DNA of 41,840 bases from an uncultured Psychrobacillus sp. (GTDB lineage Bacteria > Bacillota > Bacilli > Bacillales_A > Planococcaceae): assembly GCA_934234185.1 (NCBI GenBank), contig CAKQHO010000019.1, forward strand, positions 1 to 41,840, given 5' to 3'. Position numbers and translations under genes: made by a program. Shown piece by piece: positions 7,851 through 16,381 of this stretch (positions are counted from its first letter, which is position 1; each line of letters opens with the position of its first letter). Under the pieces are notes generated by a model that did no database searches, was not told the DNA's origin, and was given only the letters and a program-made list of their open reading frames with translations.

Positions 7851-8582
7851 TTACAGGTTGCGCAAGTCGGCTAAAACCTCGACTTGATCAAACTTTTTAC
7901 TTTGGACAAAGGCTATTAGTTTTGCAGCGACCTCTTTCGCGCTGCTTAGCTGTCCTGATGATTTATAATCCTTAAAGCGGTCTACAAGAGGAAACTCGTC
8001 TTCGGAGGATGACCTAATCTTCCCCTGCATATTTGTATCAATGATACCCGGCGCTATCGAAACAAGGTTTACGCCATTTAATTTATTCGACTCCTCTAGC
8101 TGAACTGACTCAGTAAATCGGTCTAGCCCTGCTTTTCCTGCACAATAGCTGCTCCAGCCCTCATATCCTTTTCTTCCTGCGCCGGACGATATCTGTAGCA
8201 CTCTCTTTTGAATATCACTAGCTGCGCTCCCCTTGATAAAAGCACCTGTTAAAATCATTGGTGCAGTTAAATTAACCGCAATACTCTTCGCAATATCATT
8301 GGCATCCAAATTACCTGCTAAGCCGATAGGATCTATCGTACCCGCATTATTAATAAGTGTTAAAGAAGAAGCTCCATCCACTGCTTTCTCCATTATTTGG
8401 TTCATTTCAGGCTCTAGCTTTGAGCTCTCAGCCAAGTCTAGTACAAAATGATGATAGCTTTCATGAGTAAGGTCACTCTTACTTCTGGATATTCCAAACA
8501 CTTTGTTCCCTTTCTCAAGCAGCTGCTTTACTAGCTCCTTCCCTATCCCATTTGTTGTTCCAGTCACAATAAACACGTCCAT
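7851..8582 (-). CDS. yueD: SDR oxidoreductase, benzil reductase (YueD) type
   Basis: A 243-residue short-chain dehydrogenase. It shows the nucleotide-binding TGTTNGIGKE near the N-terminus, NNAG, a catalytic Ser in QISSGAG, and Tyr/Lys in SSYCAGKAG. The segments with GYEGWSSYCAGKAGLDRF and PGIIDTNMQGKIRSSS resemble Bacillus YueD, an NADPH-dependent (S)-benzoin-forming benzil reductase related to sepiapterin reductase. The natural substrate is unknown. A strong GAGGGGGAG ribosome binding site precedes the ATG. It lies upstream of the isoprenoid enzyme on the same strand with 79 bp between them, so cotranscription is possible. Confidence 0.85.
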   Translation of the reverse strand: MDVFIVTGTTNGIGKELVKQLLEKGNKVFGISRSKSDLTHESYHHFVLDLAESSKLEPEMNQIMEKAVDGASSLTLINNAGTIDPIGLAGNLDANDIAKSIAVNLTAPMILTGAFIKGSAASDIQKRVLQISSGAGRKGYEGWSSYCAGKAGLDRFTESVQLEESNKLNGVNLVSIAPGIIDTNMQGKIRSSSEDEFPLVDRFKDYKSSGQLSSAKEVAAKLIAFVQSKKFDQVEVLADLRNL

Positions 8583-8651
8583 TTATGCTCCCCCTCGATC
8601 TTTTAATAGTTCTAGCATAGCCCTCCCTTTTATGTCTTTCAAATAAAATCT

Positions 8652-8660
8652 CATAAGCTA
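8652..8660 (+). promoter_or_regulatory. Candidate sporulation-sigma -10 element for the CotF-like pair
   Basis: CATAAGCTA fits the CATANNNTA -10 pattern of SigK (and partly SigE) promoters and lies 70 bp before the first CotF-like gene. The -35 region is not convincing, so this is only a suggestion supported by the expected late-sporulation role of the genes. Confidence 0.3.
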
Positions 8661-8729
8661 GCACGAGGATTAAAATTTTTTTAACGGGGTAAACGAGTAA
8701 GGACAAACAAAGAACTAGGAGGTAATAAC

Positions 8730-8933
8730 ATGGCTACCAAGGAGCTTGCTTTACACGAACAATTAGAGGTACATGAGGTACTAATTTTTAAAACTGCTTG
8801 CGTAACAAAAAGCAAATTATTTGTAGATCTAGTTCAAGATAAAAAGCTAAAAGAAATTATTGAGGAAGATTTAGAGCTTTCTACGAAGGCTATTAAAGAT
8901 TTACGAAAAGTCCTTGCAGATGCAAGCAAATAA
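8730..8933 (+). CDS. Small spore-coat-associated protein, CotF operon partner
   Basis: A 67-residue helical protein (LHEQLEVHEVLIFKTACVTKSK) resembling the short protein that pairs with CotF-like proteins in bacilli (B. subtilis yra cluster). Its start has an excellent AGGAGG, 9 nt upstream. The next gene follows after 20 nt with its own AGGAGG, so they form a two-gene operon. The role is inferred from pairing: a coat or forespore component made late in sporulation. It has no signal peptide or membrane segment. Confidence 0.65.
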   Translation: MATKELALHEQLEVHEVLIFKTACVTKSKLFVDLVQDKKLKEIIEEDLELSTKAIKDLRKVLADASK

Positions 8934-8953
8934 ACGAACAGGAGGAAAATAAT

Positions 8954-9265
8954 ATGGCTACGAAAAAAGAAGAATCAAAAAATGAACAACAAGAAATGGC
9001 AATGATTGACGACTTGGCAATTGCAACTGATTTATTAATCACATCTAAAGCTGCTGTACGTAACTTAGCAACAGCTATTACAGAAACAGCTACTCCTTCT
9101 GTGAAAAAGCTGCTACGTCGTGAGTTAGATAATGCAATCGATACCCATGATAAGATTGCTCAATACATGATTAAAAATGAAATGTATCATGCTTACGATT
9201 TAGACGAGCAAATGGAACATGATTTAGAAAAAGCTGATATTGCTTTAAATTTAGCGAAGAAATAA
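8954..9265 (+). CDS. Spore coat protein, CotF family
   Basis: A 103-residue protein with the CotF/COG5577 core. Typical features are the segment DLAIATDLLITSKAAVRNLA, the TETATPSVKKLLRREL block, a helix with THDKIAQYMI, and the YHAYDLDEQ tail motif. The family contributes to the spore coat. The N-terminus carries a charged KKEESKNEQQE extension. The ribosome binding site AGGAGG stands 8-9 nt upstream of the ATG. It is the second gene of an operon closed by the terminator at 9271. Confidence 0.85.
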   Translation: MATKKEESKNEQQEMAMIDDLAIATDLLITSKAAVRNLATAITETATPSVKKLLRRELDNAIDTHDKIAQYMIKNEMYHAYDLDEQMEHDLEKADIALNLAKK

Positions 9266-9270
9266 AAGGT

Positions 9271-9303
9271 AGCTTGGGGCACGACAGTCCCAAGCTTTTT
9301 TAT
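9271..9303 (+). terminator. Intrinsic terminator of the CotF-like operon
   Basis: AGCTTGGG (9271-9278) pairs with CCCAAGCT (9289-9296), followed by an uninterrupted T tract. Confidence 0.9.
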
Positions 9304-9418
9304 TTCCCATAAAATACTGAGGGCATAATAATTCTTATTTATAAGCTCATCCCATGTATAACTTTTTGTTTCTAAAGAATATTCTAAGGAGACAAATAGA
9401 CATTGGGGGTTATGAACG

Positions 9419-10078
9419 ATTAAAAAAGTATTTTGGCCTATGCTACTCGTATGTATTTTATTGGCTGGCTGTGGAGAAGACGACACCTCTTTTAAAAAAT
9501 CAAAGACTGATTCTGACAACCCAGCTACCGCTGAGGAAAACCCGTCATCAGAAACCACAACCGACTTATTCAGTAATGCCATCAGGAGCTACGAAAACGA
9601 ACACGGAGCATTTGAAGTGCATTATGAAAAAGACAATTTAGTTCTAGTTGAAACGGTGGAGGATTTTGGATTAGAAGTTTCTTCCGTGGAATATGGTGTA
9701 TTTTCCGTTTCCGATGCCTATGATTATTATACGGATCTGGAAGATAAGGAAGGGAAAATCGGTTATGTGAAAATCCATATAGCCATGAACCTTCCAACTA
9801 GTATAGATCCAGCGCAATTCTTTTTCCCTCACCAAGCTACTTTAAGCATTTCAGAAAAATTTTTCCCGACAACCTCTGACAATAACTTCGCTGATGAGGT
9901 TGCTGTGAACTTAGGAGAAGTTGCCGCTATGGAAGGGAATCTTTTCTATCTATTGTCTTCCGAAGAAAGGAAAGCGCTAGAGGAAACAAAATCATTTACA
10001 TTAACAGCCCTCGCACCATTCACCTCGAAAAACATGGATTTAAAGGAAGGCTATGTATTCTCTATAACATTGGACTAA
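9419..10078 (+). CDS. Lipoprotein of unknown function with an uncertain start
   Basis: A secreted lipoprotein with lipobox LLAGC, an acidic Ser/Thr-rich linker and a C-terminal domain of about 160 residues resembling DUF4352/DUF5068-type extracellular beta-sandwiches. The first in-frame ATG (9440) would give MLLVCILLAGC, a signal peptide with no basic residue and no ribosome binding site. The open frame extends upstream to an ATT at 9419. Starting there gives IKKVFWPMLLVCILLAGC, a normal lipoprotein signal, with GGGGG 9 nt upstream. Either ATT is used as a rare start, or one extra base after ATGAAC (9412) broke the original start. The function is unknown and the gene is monocistronic. Confidence 0.7.
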   Translation: MKKVFWPMLLVCILLAGCGEDDTSFKKSKTDSDNPATAEENPSSETTTDLFSNAIRSYENEHGAFEVHYEKDNLVLVETVEDFGLEVSSVEYGVFSVSDAYDYYTDLEDKEGKIGYVKIHIAMNLPTSIDPAQFFFPHQATLSISEKFFPTTSDNNFADEVAVNLGEVAAMEGNLFYLLSSEERKALEETKSFTLTALAPFTSKNMDLKEGYVFSITLD

Positions 10079-10143
10079 CCTTTTTTCTGTCGCTTTTTTC
10101 AAGAACCTAGCACTCTTCTCTAAAGTTCCTATATTCCATAAAT

Positions 10144-10182
10144 CACAAAGGGACAGTTTCAATTTGAGATGGTCCCTCTGTG
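10144..10182. repeat. 11-bp stem-loop in an intergenic region
   Basis: CACAAAGGGAC (10144-10154) pairs with GTCCCTCTGTG (10172-10182) with one G-U and a 17-nt loop. It lies between the convergent lipoprotein and nucleotidyltransferase genes and could end either transcript, but there is no T tract. It resembles the GGGAC/GTCCC stem-loops dispersed in Bacillus genomes. The rest of 10079-10305 holds nothing I can name. Confidence 0.45.
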
Positions 10183-10305
10183 ACTCGATGCGACCAACGC
10201 AGGAGCAATGCTAAATCGCAGATCTCCGTAGAAGAAGGAGAGGTGCCCAAAAGTTTTCTACCTATGGGACAGCCCCTTACCCTTTTCATACTTACCGCAA
10301 AATTG

Positions 10306-11094
10306 CTATTGCTCCCAAACCTCCTGTAATGTGCTTCTAAACAATTCATCTAGTAATTTAGTTGGATCCTTTGTTTCGGTTTTCAATAGTTTTAGTACCT
10401 CTGTAATACGATCCATTTCACTTTCTAGAAAATCATTAATTACCCCAATACGCGCCTCCAAGTCTAGCTCCTCACCTATTAGTTTTCGCTTCAACAAAAG
10501 TTCGATTTGATCTTTTAATTCTCCTTCAGAAAGGATGTCTGCTAGTAGTTCCTGAAAACTTATCGGAGGTGCCATGTTATATTTCTCAATCCATTTACAA
10601 GCTAATATCGGTCGTAGTACATAAAAATATTTTTTTATTCTTACTTCGGCTCCCTGTAAGTATTCTCGGTAATTATTTTTCGCCATATTTAAATAATGAT
10701 GAAGCATTGAATTTGGATAGAATACTTCTGCCTCCAAAGATCTCAAGTTATCGACAAAAGAATATGCTTGATAGTAAATAATATCGCTTCTCAACCATTC
10801 TAAAAGCGGAGGATTCGTTTTTCTGAAAAGACGTAATGCTTTTGTTATTTCCCAGCCACTTATATCTAATAAATCATTAATAGGCTCTTCAATTACGTCT
10901 CTCTTACTTCCAACTCCTTGAGGATCAATTGAAAGATACCAGTCTGGTCGTTGGATATATATAAATCGCACATCGTAATCACTATCTTTTGACGGAAAAC
11001 CCCAAGCCCTACTTCCAGATTCTACAGCATATAGTATTTTCACATCATATCTTTCTTCTATACCAAATAACTTCTTCTGAATAATTTCGTTCAT
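10306..11094 (-). CDS. ycgL: Predicted nucleotidyltransferase, YcgL/RlaP family
   Basis: A 262-residue member of the DNA polymerase beta superfamily (COG3541). The nucleotidyltransferase signature GSRAWGFPSKDSDYDVRF lies at about 26-44 and supplies the two metal-binding Asp residues. The helical C-terminal part (PPLLEWLRSDIIYY and on) is typical of the family. The family has been linked to RNA repair as RlaP, but no RNA ligase or repair partner lies nearby, so the substrate is open. The ATG at 11094 has only a weak GGGAG upstream. It is on the same strand as the LURP-one gene, with about 36 bp between them. Confidence 0.85.
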   Translation of the reverse strand: MNEIIQKKLFGIEERYDVKILYAVESGSRAWGFPSKDSDYDVRFIYIQRPDWYLSIDPQGVGSKRDVIEEPINDLLDISGWEITKALRLFRKTNPPLLEWLRSDIIYYQAYSFVDNLRSLEAEVFYPNSMLHHYLNMAKNNYREYLQGAEVRIKKYFYVLRPILACKWIEKYNMAPPISFQELLADILSEGELKDQIELLLKRKLIGEELDLEARIGVINDFLESEMDRITEVLKLLKTETKDPTKLLDELFRSTLQEVWEQ

Positions 11095-11130
11095 ATGTAT
11101 ACTCCCTATGTCTATTTAGTGTGTGTTGAG

Positions 11131-11625
11131 TTAAGTAGAAGCTGACGAGGCTGCTGCTTGGTCGGCCTTCACACAATCGATTGCAACGACAATCGCTATA
11201 ATGATGGTTTCCATCTCTTCCTTCAAGACCTCTACCTTGTAGCTATCACCCCAAGTGAACCATTCCTTACTTACACTGCCTACCTCTTCCCCGCGCTGAT
11301 ATACCTGAAAGTTCATATCCCACCAGTTACCTCGCACCTCGATCCCTGCTGAATCAATTGTATATCGTGCTTTAAAAAATGAAAATTCCTTCTGAATAGT
11401 TAATACTTCTCGGCCGTTAACCTCCACGAAAAACTTCGGTAAAAAGCTAAATACCTTCTTGGTAATTAATGCAACTTCAGTTCTCGCTGTATTCATAATA
11501 GAAAAGGTCTTCGGTACTCTTAAAAAGCTACCCTCCACGTAATAGACATCCCTCTCTCGTTGATCCTTTACGGTGAATTTTCCACTTAAGCTGAATACCT
11601 TCTGTTTTATAAATAGCTGTTTCAT
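11131..11625 (-). CDS. LURP-one-related family protein (YxjI-like)
   Basis: A 164-residue protein of the LOR/DUF567 family, similar in length and pattern to Bacillus YxjI. It starts with MKQLFIKQKVFSLSGKFTV and contains repeated beta strands of the tubby-like 12-stranded barrel. The hydrophobic helix near the C-terminus (about 137-150) is the central helix of the fold rather than a membrane anchor. Function in bacteria is unknown; the related scramblases and tubby proteins bind membranes. AAGGAG lies 7 nt before the ATG. Confidence 0.85.
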   Translation of the reverse strand: MKQLFIKQKVFSLSGKFTVKDQRERDVYYVEGSFLRVPKTFSIMNTARTEVALITKKVFSFLPKFFVEVNGREVLTIQKEFSFFKARYTIDSAGIEVRGNWWDMNFQVYQRGEEVGSVSKEWFTWGDSYKVEVLKEEMETIIIAIVVAIDCVKADQAAASSAST

Positions 11626-11655
11626 ATTTTATCTCCTTAATATATGACTTAGGTA

Positions 11656-12450
11656 TTATAAATTAAAGGGGCTTTGAGATGTACTTACCAGGTTGGCTTT
11701 CTCATAGTCATTGTAGAGTAATTTTATCGTTTCAATAATGACATCATCTGCACACGAAAAGTTATTTCGGTTAGGTAAATTCTTTGCTCCCAATACAAAT
11801 AAAAACGGATTTTCAGAAAACTCTCCTATCATTCCCATATCCACTACCACACTATCTAGCCCACCAGTCATGTGATTGAAGTGGTGAGCTGGTATGCCTT
11901 CGATTTCCCCTCTTTGCCTAACTAAACCATTGATAACAGGACTCCACAGCTCGGGTGACTTTTTATATCCTTCATAAATTAATAATAGAAGGTCGAATAC
12001 CTGCTTTATTTCTCCTTTATTCTCTTCATCTCTTGGATTCTGTGTAATATCTATTCCCATAAAATGTGATTTTATTTTTCTATTAATCTTATCCAAGCCA
12101 CCACAAAATTGCACTATACTATTTGCTACTAGGCTATCGTGACAGGCTATCATCACTTCCACTGCCTCTCTCAATAATAAGGTCTCCCTTTTTTGGAGGT
12201 GAGGATATATTTCTTTACTGTCTTCTTTGGGATTAAAATGAACATCCGTTATAATATCATCCCATCCACAGTGTCTTTCTTCTACTAGTTTTACTACACA
12301 AAAAGCGATCGCTACTTTACCAGCAGAAGCAAGTGGAACAGATAATTCTTCATTTAGGGAAAGCAATTTCTTCTGTTTTGCTGTTGAATAAACAATAATC
12401 CCAACTTCCCCTGTTTTAATCTTTTTTAGTACCTTCTCAATATTCTGCAT
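11656..12450 (-). CDS. Class A beta-lactamase-fold serine hydrolase, degenerate motifs, cytoplasmic
   Basis: A 264-residue protein of the beta-lactamase2/serine hydrolase superfamily. The nucleophile motif S-x-x-K is intact as SAGK (42-45) after ELSVPLA. The SDN loop appears as HDS (104-106) within IACHDSLVAN, and the KTG motif as MTG (194-196). The loss of Lys in KTG and of Ser/Asn in SDN makes true beta-lactamase activity doubtful. There is no signal peptide, so it should act in the cytoplasm, unlike PBPs and beta-lactamases. AGAGGG precedes the ATG. Neighbours on the same strand do not suggest a substrate. Confidence 0.75.
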   Translation of the reverse strand: MQNIEKVLKKIKTGEVGIIVYSTAKQKKLLSLNEELSVPLASAGKVAIAFCVVKLVEERHCGWDDIITDVHFNPKEDSKEIYPHLQKRETLLLREAVEVMIACHDSLVANSIVQFCGGLDKINRKIKSHFMGIDITQNPRDEENKGEIKQVFDLLLLIYEGYKKSPELWSPVINGLVRQRGEIEGIPAHHFNHMTGGLDSVVVDMGMIGEFSENPFLFVLGAKNLPNRNNFSCADDVIIETIKLLYNDYEKANLVSTSQSPFNL

Positions 12451-12708
12451 TTTAAACCCTCTTCATATTATGTTTGTCCTACATTCATCTAAATTAGGAA
12501 TAATGTATGTTGATTACTAATTTTTTTTAGCTCAGCTCTTGTAAATTAAATTAATTGTAGCACTATTAATTTAACATTCAATATATTTCCAAAACTAACC
12601 TCCAGGAATAAATTTAAATTATTCATAAGCTTTTTTAAGAATAAGTTAGCTGCTCATTCGTTGTAATTAACGAAAAAGCTTTTTCAAATAATGCGAGGAG
12701 CGGAGTCG

Positions 12709-13272
12709 ATGAAAAGTACGCAATTCAATTTTATTTTGCGATTAAAAAAACAAAAGGAAGATGCACTCGAATATATTATCGATGTATATATGCCTTTAGT
12801 TAAAACAATAACTACTAAAATATTACACAATAAAAAGCGTTCAGATATTGAGGAGTGCGTAAACGATGTATTTCTTTCCGTATGGGAAAATAGTAAGCAG
12901 TTTCAAGGGGAACCAGAGGATTTTAAAAAGTGGATTAGTATGATTGCAAAATATAAAGCAATCGATCGATACCGCCGAGCTGAAAAGCAGCAAACAGTTG
13001 AGCAACCAGATATATTACTTAACGAAAAGGCAAGCTCACAACAAACCGAGCTTCAACTAATGCGGATAGAAGATAAAAATGAAATTCTATTTGCGCTTAG
13101 TCAGTTTTCGGAGCTGGATCGTCATGTTTTTATAATGAAATATTATCTAGATTTATCAAATATCGAAATTGCAGACTCCCTTGGCATCACAAAAGCTGCT
13201 GTTGATAATAGGCTATATCGCGGGAAAAAGGTATTGGCTAAAAATACAAAGCTAAAGGAGCGGTTAGTATGA
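12709..13272 (+). CDS. ECF-type RNA polymerase sigma factor
   Basis: A 187-residue sigma-70 family ECF factor. Region 2 is seen around DIEECVNDVFLSVWENSKQF and WISMIAKYKAIDRYRR. Region 4 is seen around LSQFSELDRHVFIMKYYLDLSNIEIADSLGITKAAVDNRLYRGKK-type helix-turn-helix sequence. I chose the ATG at 12709, with GGAG 8 nt upstream, rather than the in-frame ATG at 12691, which lacks a ribosome binding site. The stop overlaps the anti-sigma start in ATGA, so the pair is translationally coupled. The upstream region has a 14-bp palindrome GAAAAAGCTTTTTC (12669-12682); I could not identify an autoregulatory ECF promoter. Confidence 0.9.
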   Translation: MKSTQFNFILRLKKQKEDALEYIIDVYMPLVKTITTKILHNKKRSDIEECVNDVFLSVWENSKQFQGEPEDFKKWISMIAKYKAIDRYRRAEKQQTVEQPDILLNEKASSQQTELQLMRIEDKNEILFALSQFSELDRHVFIMKYYLDLSNIEIADSLGITKAAVDNRLYRGKKVLAKNTKLKERLV

Positions 13273-14291
13273 GTATAAAGGAATGGTTAGAGCTCGATAT
13301 AGACCAACTAGAATTAGAACAAATATCAGAGGCAGAAAAAGCCCGGGTTAAAAACCATGTATTAAATAAACCCAAAAAACCTAACGCATGGAAGAAGTTT
13401 TCGGTTGCAGCAGCAATATTAATCAGTGCAACAGCTGCAACAAGCTTTGCATTTCCTTCTGTTGCTTCTCAAATACCTTTTATGGATAACGTTATTCACT
13501 ATATTAATGACGAATACAAGCAATACACCAACTTCGAATCGTTTTCTAGCGATATTGGATTGGTTCAAACAGACAATGGCATGACTGTTATGATTGATAA
13601 CGCAGTATATGATGGGACAAATATTACTGTGTCCTATGCCATAGAAACAGAACATGAATTTGGAGATACTCTACATGTACGTGCTCCTTATTGGTTTGAG
13701 GTAGCTGGTTCTAATGGTAGTGGGGGAACTGGTGGCGTTTCAAAGATTAGTGATACCCGTTATGTGGGGCTAGCTAGTATCACCCCTCGGTTTAAAAACA
13801 ATGAATATCCTGAGAAAGTTGATATCACATGGGAGCCTAAAGCATTTTATAACACCGTTACAAATACGGAGGTAGAAGGTGATTGGTCATTTGCCTTTTC
13901 ACTAGAACGTTTAGAGGGTGACTTGCAGCTAGTGAATGAAACCACTGCAAATTCTGAAGTTAGCTTCACTCTTTCGTCTATAGAATTTACGGATGTATCG
14001 ACAATCATTTCATACCATCAATCGGTCCAGGATAGCTTACTAAAGAATTGGGAAAGTGTTTCGCCCGTTTTCTATATTACTGATAATCTAGGGAATAAAT
14101 ATATGGATGGTACCGGTGGAGCCGGCACTACACACGATGATTTTCAAACTTTTAAAGGAACAACATCTTTTGGAGCGATTCATAAAGATGCGACACAACT
14201 TATTATCCAACCCGTAGAAGTAGCAAGCCTCCTATATGGTAAAGGACATATAGAAATAGAATTGGAGCCTATTATAATTGATATAAAATAA
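13269..14291 (+). CDS. DUF4179 transmembrane anti-sigma factor
   Basis: A 340-residue protein with a cytoplasmic N-terminal segment of about 45 residues, one membrane helix (about 46-63, VAAAILISATAATSFAF) and a large outside domain with the DUF4179 pattern (TDNGMTVMIDNAVYDGTNITVSYAIE) and a DUF5643-like C-terminal part. In this arrangement the N-terminus binds the cognate ECF sigma factor until an envelope signal releases it. It overlaps the sigma gene by 4 bp. Regulon and signal cannot be told from the sequence; the neighbouring envelope-glycan genes are a possible but unproven target. Confidence 0.88.
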   Translation: MSIKEWLELDIDQLELEQISEAEKARVKNHVLNKPKKPNAWKKFSVAAAILISATAATSFAFPSVASQIPFMDNVIHYINDEYKQYTNFESFSSDIGLVQTDNGMTVMIDNAVYDGTNITVSYAIETEHEFGDTLHVRAPYWFEVAGSNGSGGTGGVSKISDTRYVGLASITPRFKNNEYPEKVDITWEPKAFYNTVTNTEVEGDWSFAFSLERLEGDLQLVNETTANSEVSFTLSSIEFTDVSTIISYHQSVQDSLLKNWESVSPVFYITDNLGNKYMDGTGGAGTTHDDFQTFKGTTSFGAIHKDATQLIIQPVEVASLLYGKGHIEIELEPIIIDIK

Positions 14292-14371
14292 AAAGACTTT
14301 TGTTTGCCAATTAGGGAATGTTAAATATTCTGCTCAAAGAATTAGAAAATCTTACTTTCTCATAGTAAAGA

Positions 14372-14397
14372 GGACCTTCATAATTGATGGTCCCCTT
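14372..14397 (+). terminator. Probable terminator of the sigma/anti-sigma operon
   Basis: GGACC (14372-14376) and GGTCC (14389-14393) pair, with an inner TCA/TGA, followed by CCTTCTT. It lies about 80 nt after the anti-sigma stop and is weaker than other terminators here. Confidence 0.5.
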
Positions 14398-14509
14398 CTT
14401 AAACAAACTTACTAAAAATAATAAGACATAACAATCTGCTGTTGTTCAACTACATTGTTTCCAATAATTGTTTGTACTCCTGCTGCAAAATGTTACAATC
14501 TACCCCGGA

Positions 14510-16327
14510 TCAACGCACAAAATCAAACATGCCCAGTTCGATTGAATATTGTGCTCCTGCATTAATATCATATTGAATTATTCGGTACTCGTTTACCAGC
14601 TCCTGTGCGCTTTCCGGTAATTCATCTTCGTACACAAAGGGATCTGATTGTATTAGGTACTCTCCCCATCTAATAACCGGCAGTGTTTTTTTGACCTCAT
14701 CTAGCAGGGAATAATATGGCGTTAACTCTACATTCAACTGTTCCAACACTATGGAGCTTAAGACATTCGGGCTAACTACTGGATAGTCTAATGCGACCGT
14801 CTCAAAATTGCTATAAATAAAGTAGTCGGTTTCGTAAAAGGATAAATTTCCGTTCCTTTCTTCCTCAAAAGCATCAAATATTCCCGAAGGTAGGTGATCT
14901 CCAAAAAAGAGAACTGTAATAGGTTTATCGATTTGCTGAATTTCCTCTATAAAATTCTTAGTTGCCAAATCTGTATAATTAAGGCCTTGAACATATGTCT
15001 CCATTCTCGATTTTTTTTGTTCATCTACCTCATTCAATACTTGAAATTGATTTGTATATTGGTCTTTTTCATAAGGCATATGATTTTGCATCGTTGTTAA
15101 CAACAAAAACAAATTACCATCGTATTCATAATTAAGTAGATCTAGCACTTCTTGATATGCCGATTCATCACTAATGTATTCTCCATTTTCTATTCTTTCT
15201 TTGTACGTTAGATCAGGTTTTCCTCCCTCATAAATAAATTGTTCAAATCCAAACTTTTCAAATACTTCTTTCCTTCTATATAGTCTGGAGTTATACGGAT
15301 GTACGGCTATTTTATGGTCAAATATGTTCGTGAAGTTTGGAGCTTCGTTTAAGTTAGGTACGAGTAATGTATAAGGAATAGGTAAGGAGGAATGTAAATA
15401 ACTCGTGCTAAATCCAGTTAATATTTCGTATTCCACATTTGCTGTTCCTCCTCCATAACTAGAACTTAACATTAGGCCTGACGTTGTTTCATTTTGTAGG
15501 GACCTAATATAAGGAATCGGATCATCCGATAGACTTAGTGAAGGTATTCTTAAGGGATCCACAAAACTTTCACTTAATATAAAAATGACTGTGTGATTTT
15601 CTAAAGTATCCCTCCCTTGAATTTCAGTTATTTGTTTCTTATATTTAGTGACAATTTCGCTCACTGTATCGTAGGAATAGTTTTCCGGTTCCTCCTCCAT
15701 CACTTGGATATCTAAGTTTTTTATAAACCCGGCTATTGGACCATTTGAACTGTAATCTTCCGTTAAGTCCCAATATATATTTGTAATACCGAAAGATGAG
15801 GCAATCAGTCTATAAGGACTATACGGATGATTACTATAAAAAATGCTAAAAATTATTAATAATACAAGTATCGAACCCCCTATCCGCTGTTTAGTTGTAA
15901 AAACCATTTCTGATTTGATTTTTGTAATAAATAGAAAAGCTCCTACTAGTAAGCCTAGGACAGCTAGTATGATTATTACATGGAGCTCATTCATCATTTG
16001 TATGATGTGAGTAATTTCGAAAAAATGGGTAAAATCACTTGGTAAAAGTGGTTCACTTCTATAGTTAAGCTTCAAATAGTCTGCTATTGCAAACAAAATG
16101 ATACAAGTATAAAGCCAAAACCACGCATACTTTTGCCGATTTAAAAGAACTAGACAAGACATGTAGAGTACGTATAATACAAGAATATTAAACACGTAAT
16201 TATGCCAATAATTTAACGTATAGTCCCATACATCTTGAAGATTAAATTGACAATGAAAATAAATTAAAACGAACTGCGCCATTAGTAAAAACAAAATAGT
16301 TTGGCAGCTTTTTTTTACTTTATTCAT
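14510..16327 (-). CDS. LTA synthase-family (LtaS-like) membrane sulfatase-fold enzyme
   Basis: A 605-residue protein with five N-terminal membrane helices (within about 1-165) and an extracellular sulfatase-fold domain. The metal and catalytic residues of LtaS are recognisable: Glu253 in ESFVDP, the nucleophile Thr295 in GGGTANVEYE, His343 in AVHPYNSRLYRR and Asp477-His478 in FFGDHLP. LtaS-type enzymes transfer glycerol phosphate from phosphatidylglycerol to build lipoteichoic acid or primers; other members modify glycans with phospholipid head groups. It diverges from the GT2 operon and may modify its product, which is inference. GAAGGTTG precedes the ATG. Confidence 0.85.
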   Translation of the reverse strand: MNKVKKSCQTILFLLMAQFVLIYFHCQFNLQDVWDYTLNYWHNYVFNILVLYVLYMSCLVLLNRQKYAWFWLYTCIILFAIADYLKLNYRSEPLLPSDFTHFFEITHIIQMMNELHVIIILAVLGLLVGAFLFITKIKSEMVFTTKQRIGGSILVLLIIFSIFYSNHPYSPYRLIASSFGITNIYWDLTEDYSSNGPIAGFIKNLDIQVMEEEPENYSYDTVSEIVTKYKKQITEIQGRDTLENHTVIFILSESFVDPLRIPSLSLSDDPIPYIRSLQNETTSGLMLSSSYGGGTANVEYEILTGFSTSYLHSSLPIPYTLLVPNLNEAPNFTNIFDHKIAVHPYNSRLYRRKEVFEKFGFEQFIYEGGKPDLTYKERIENGEYISDESAYQEVLDLLNYEYDGNLFLLLTTMQNHMPYEKDQYTNQFQVLNEVDEQKKSRMETYVQGLNYTDLATKNFIEEIQQIDKPITVLFFGDHLPSGIFDAFEEERNGNLSFYETDYFIYSNFETVALDYPVVSPNVLSSIVLEQLNVELTPYYSLLDEVKKTLPVIRWGEYLIQSDPFVYEDELPESAQELVNEYRIIQYDINAGAQYSIELGMFDFVR

Positions 16328-16381
16328 AAAAACAACCTTCTTCTCTCTATAAATTTCCCGAAACTTCTTTGTATTTTATTT

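Noticed and set aside
11656..12450. Acquired class A beta-lactamase
   Set aside because: Lacks a signal peptide and the KTG and SDN motifs; called a serine hydrolase instead.
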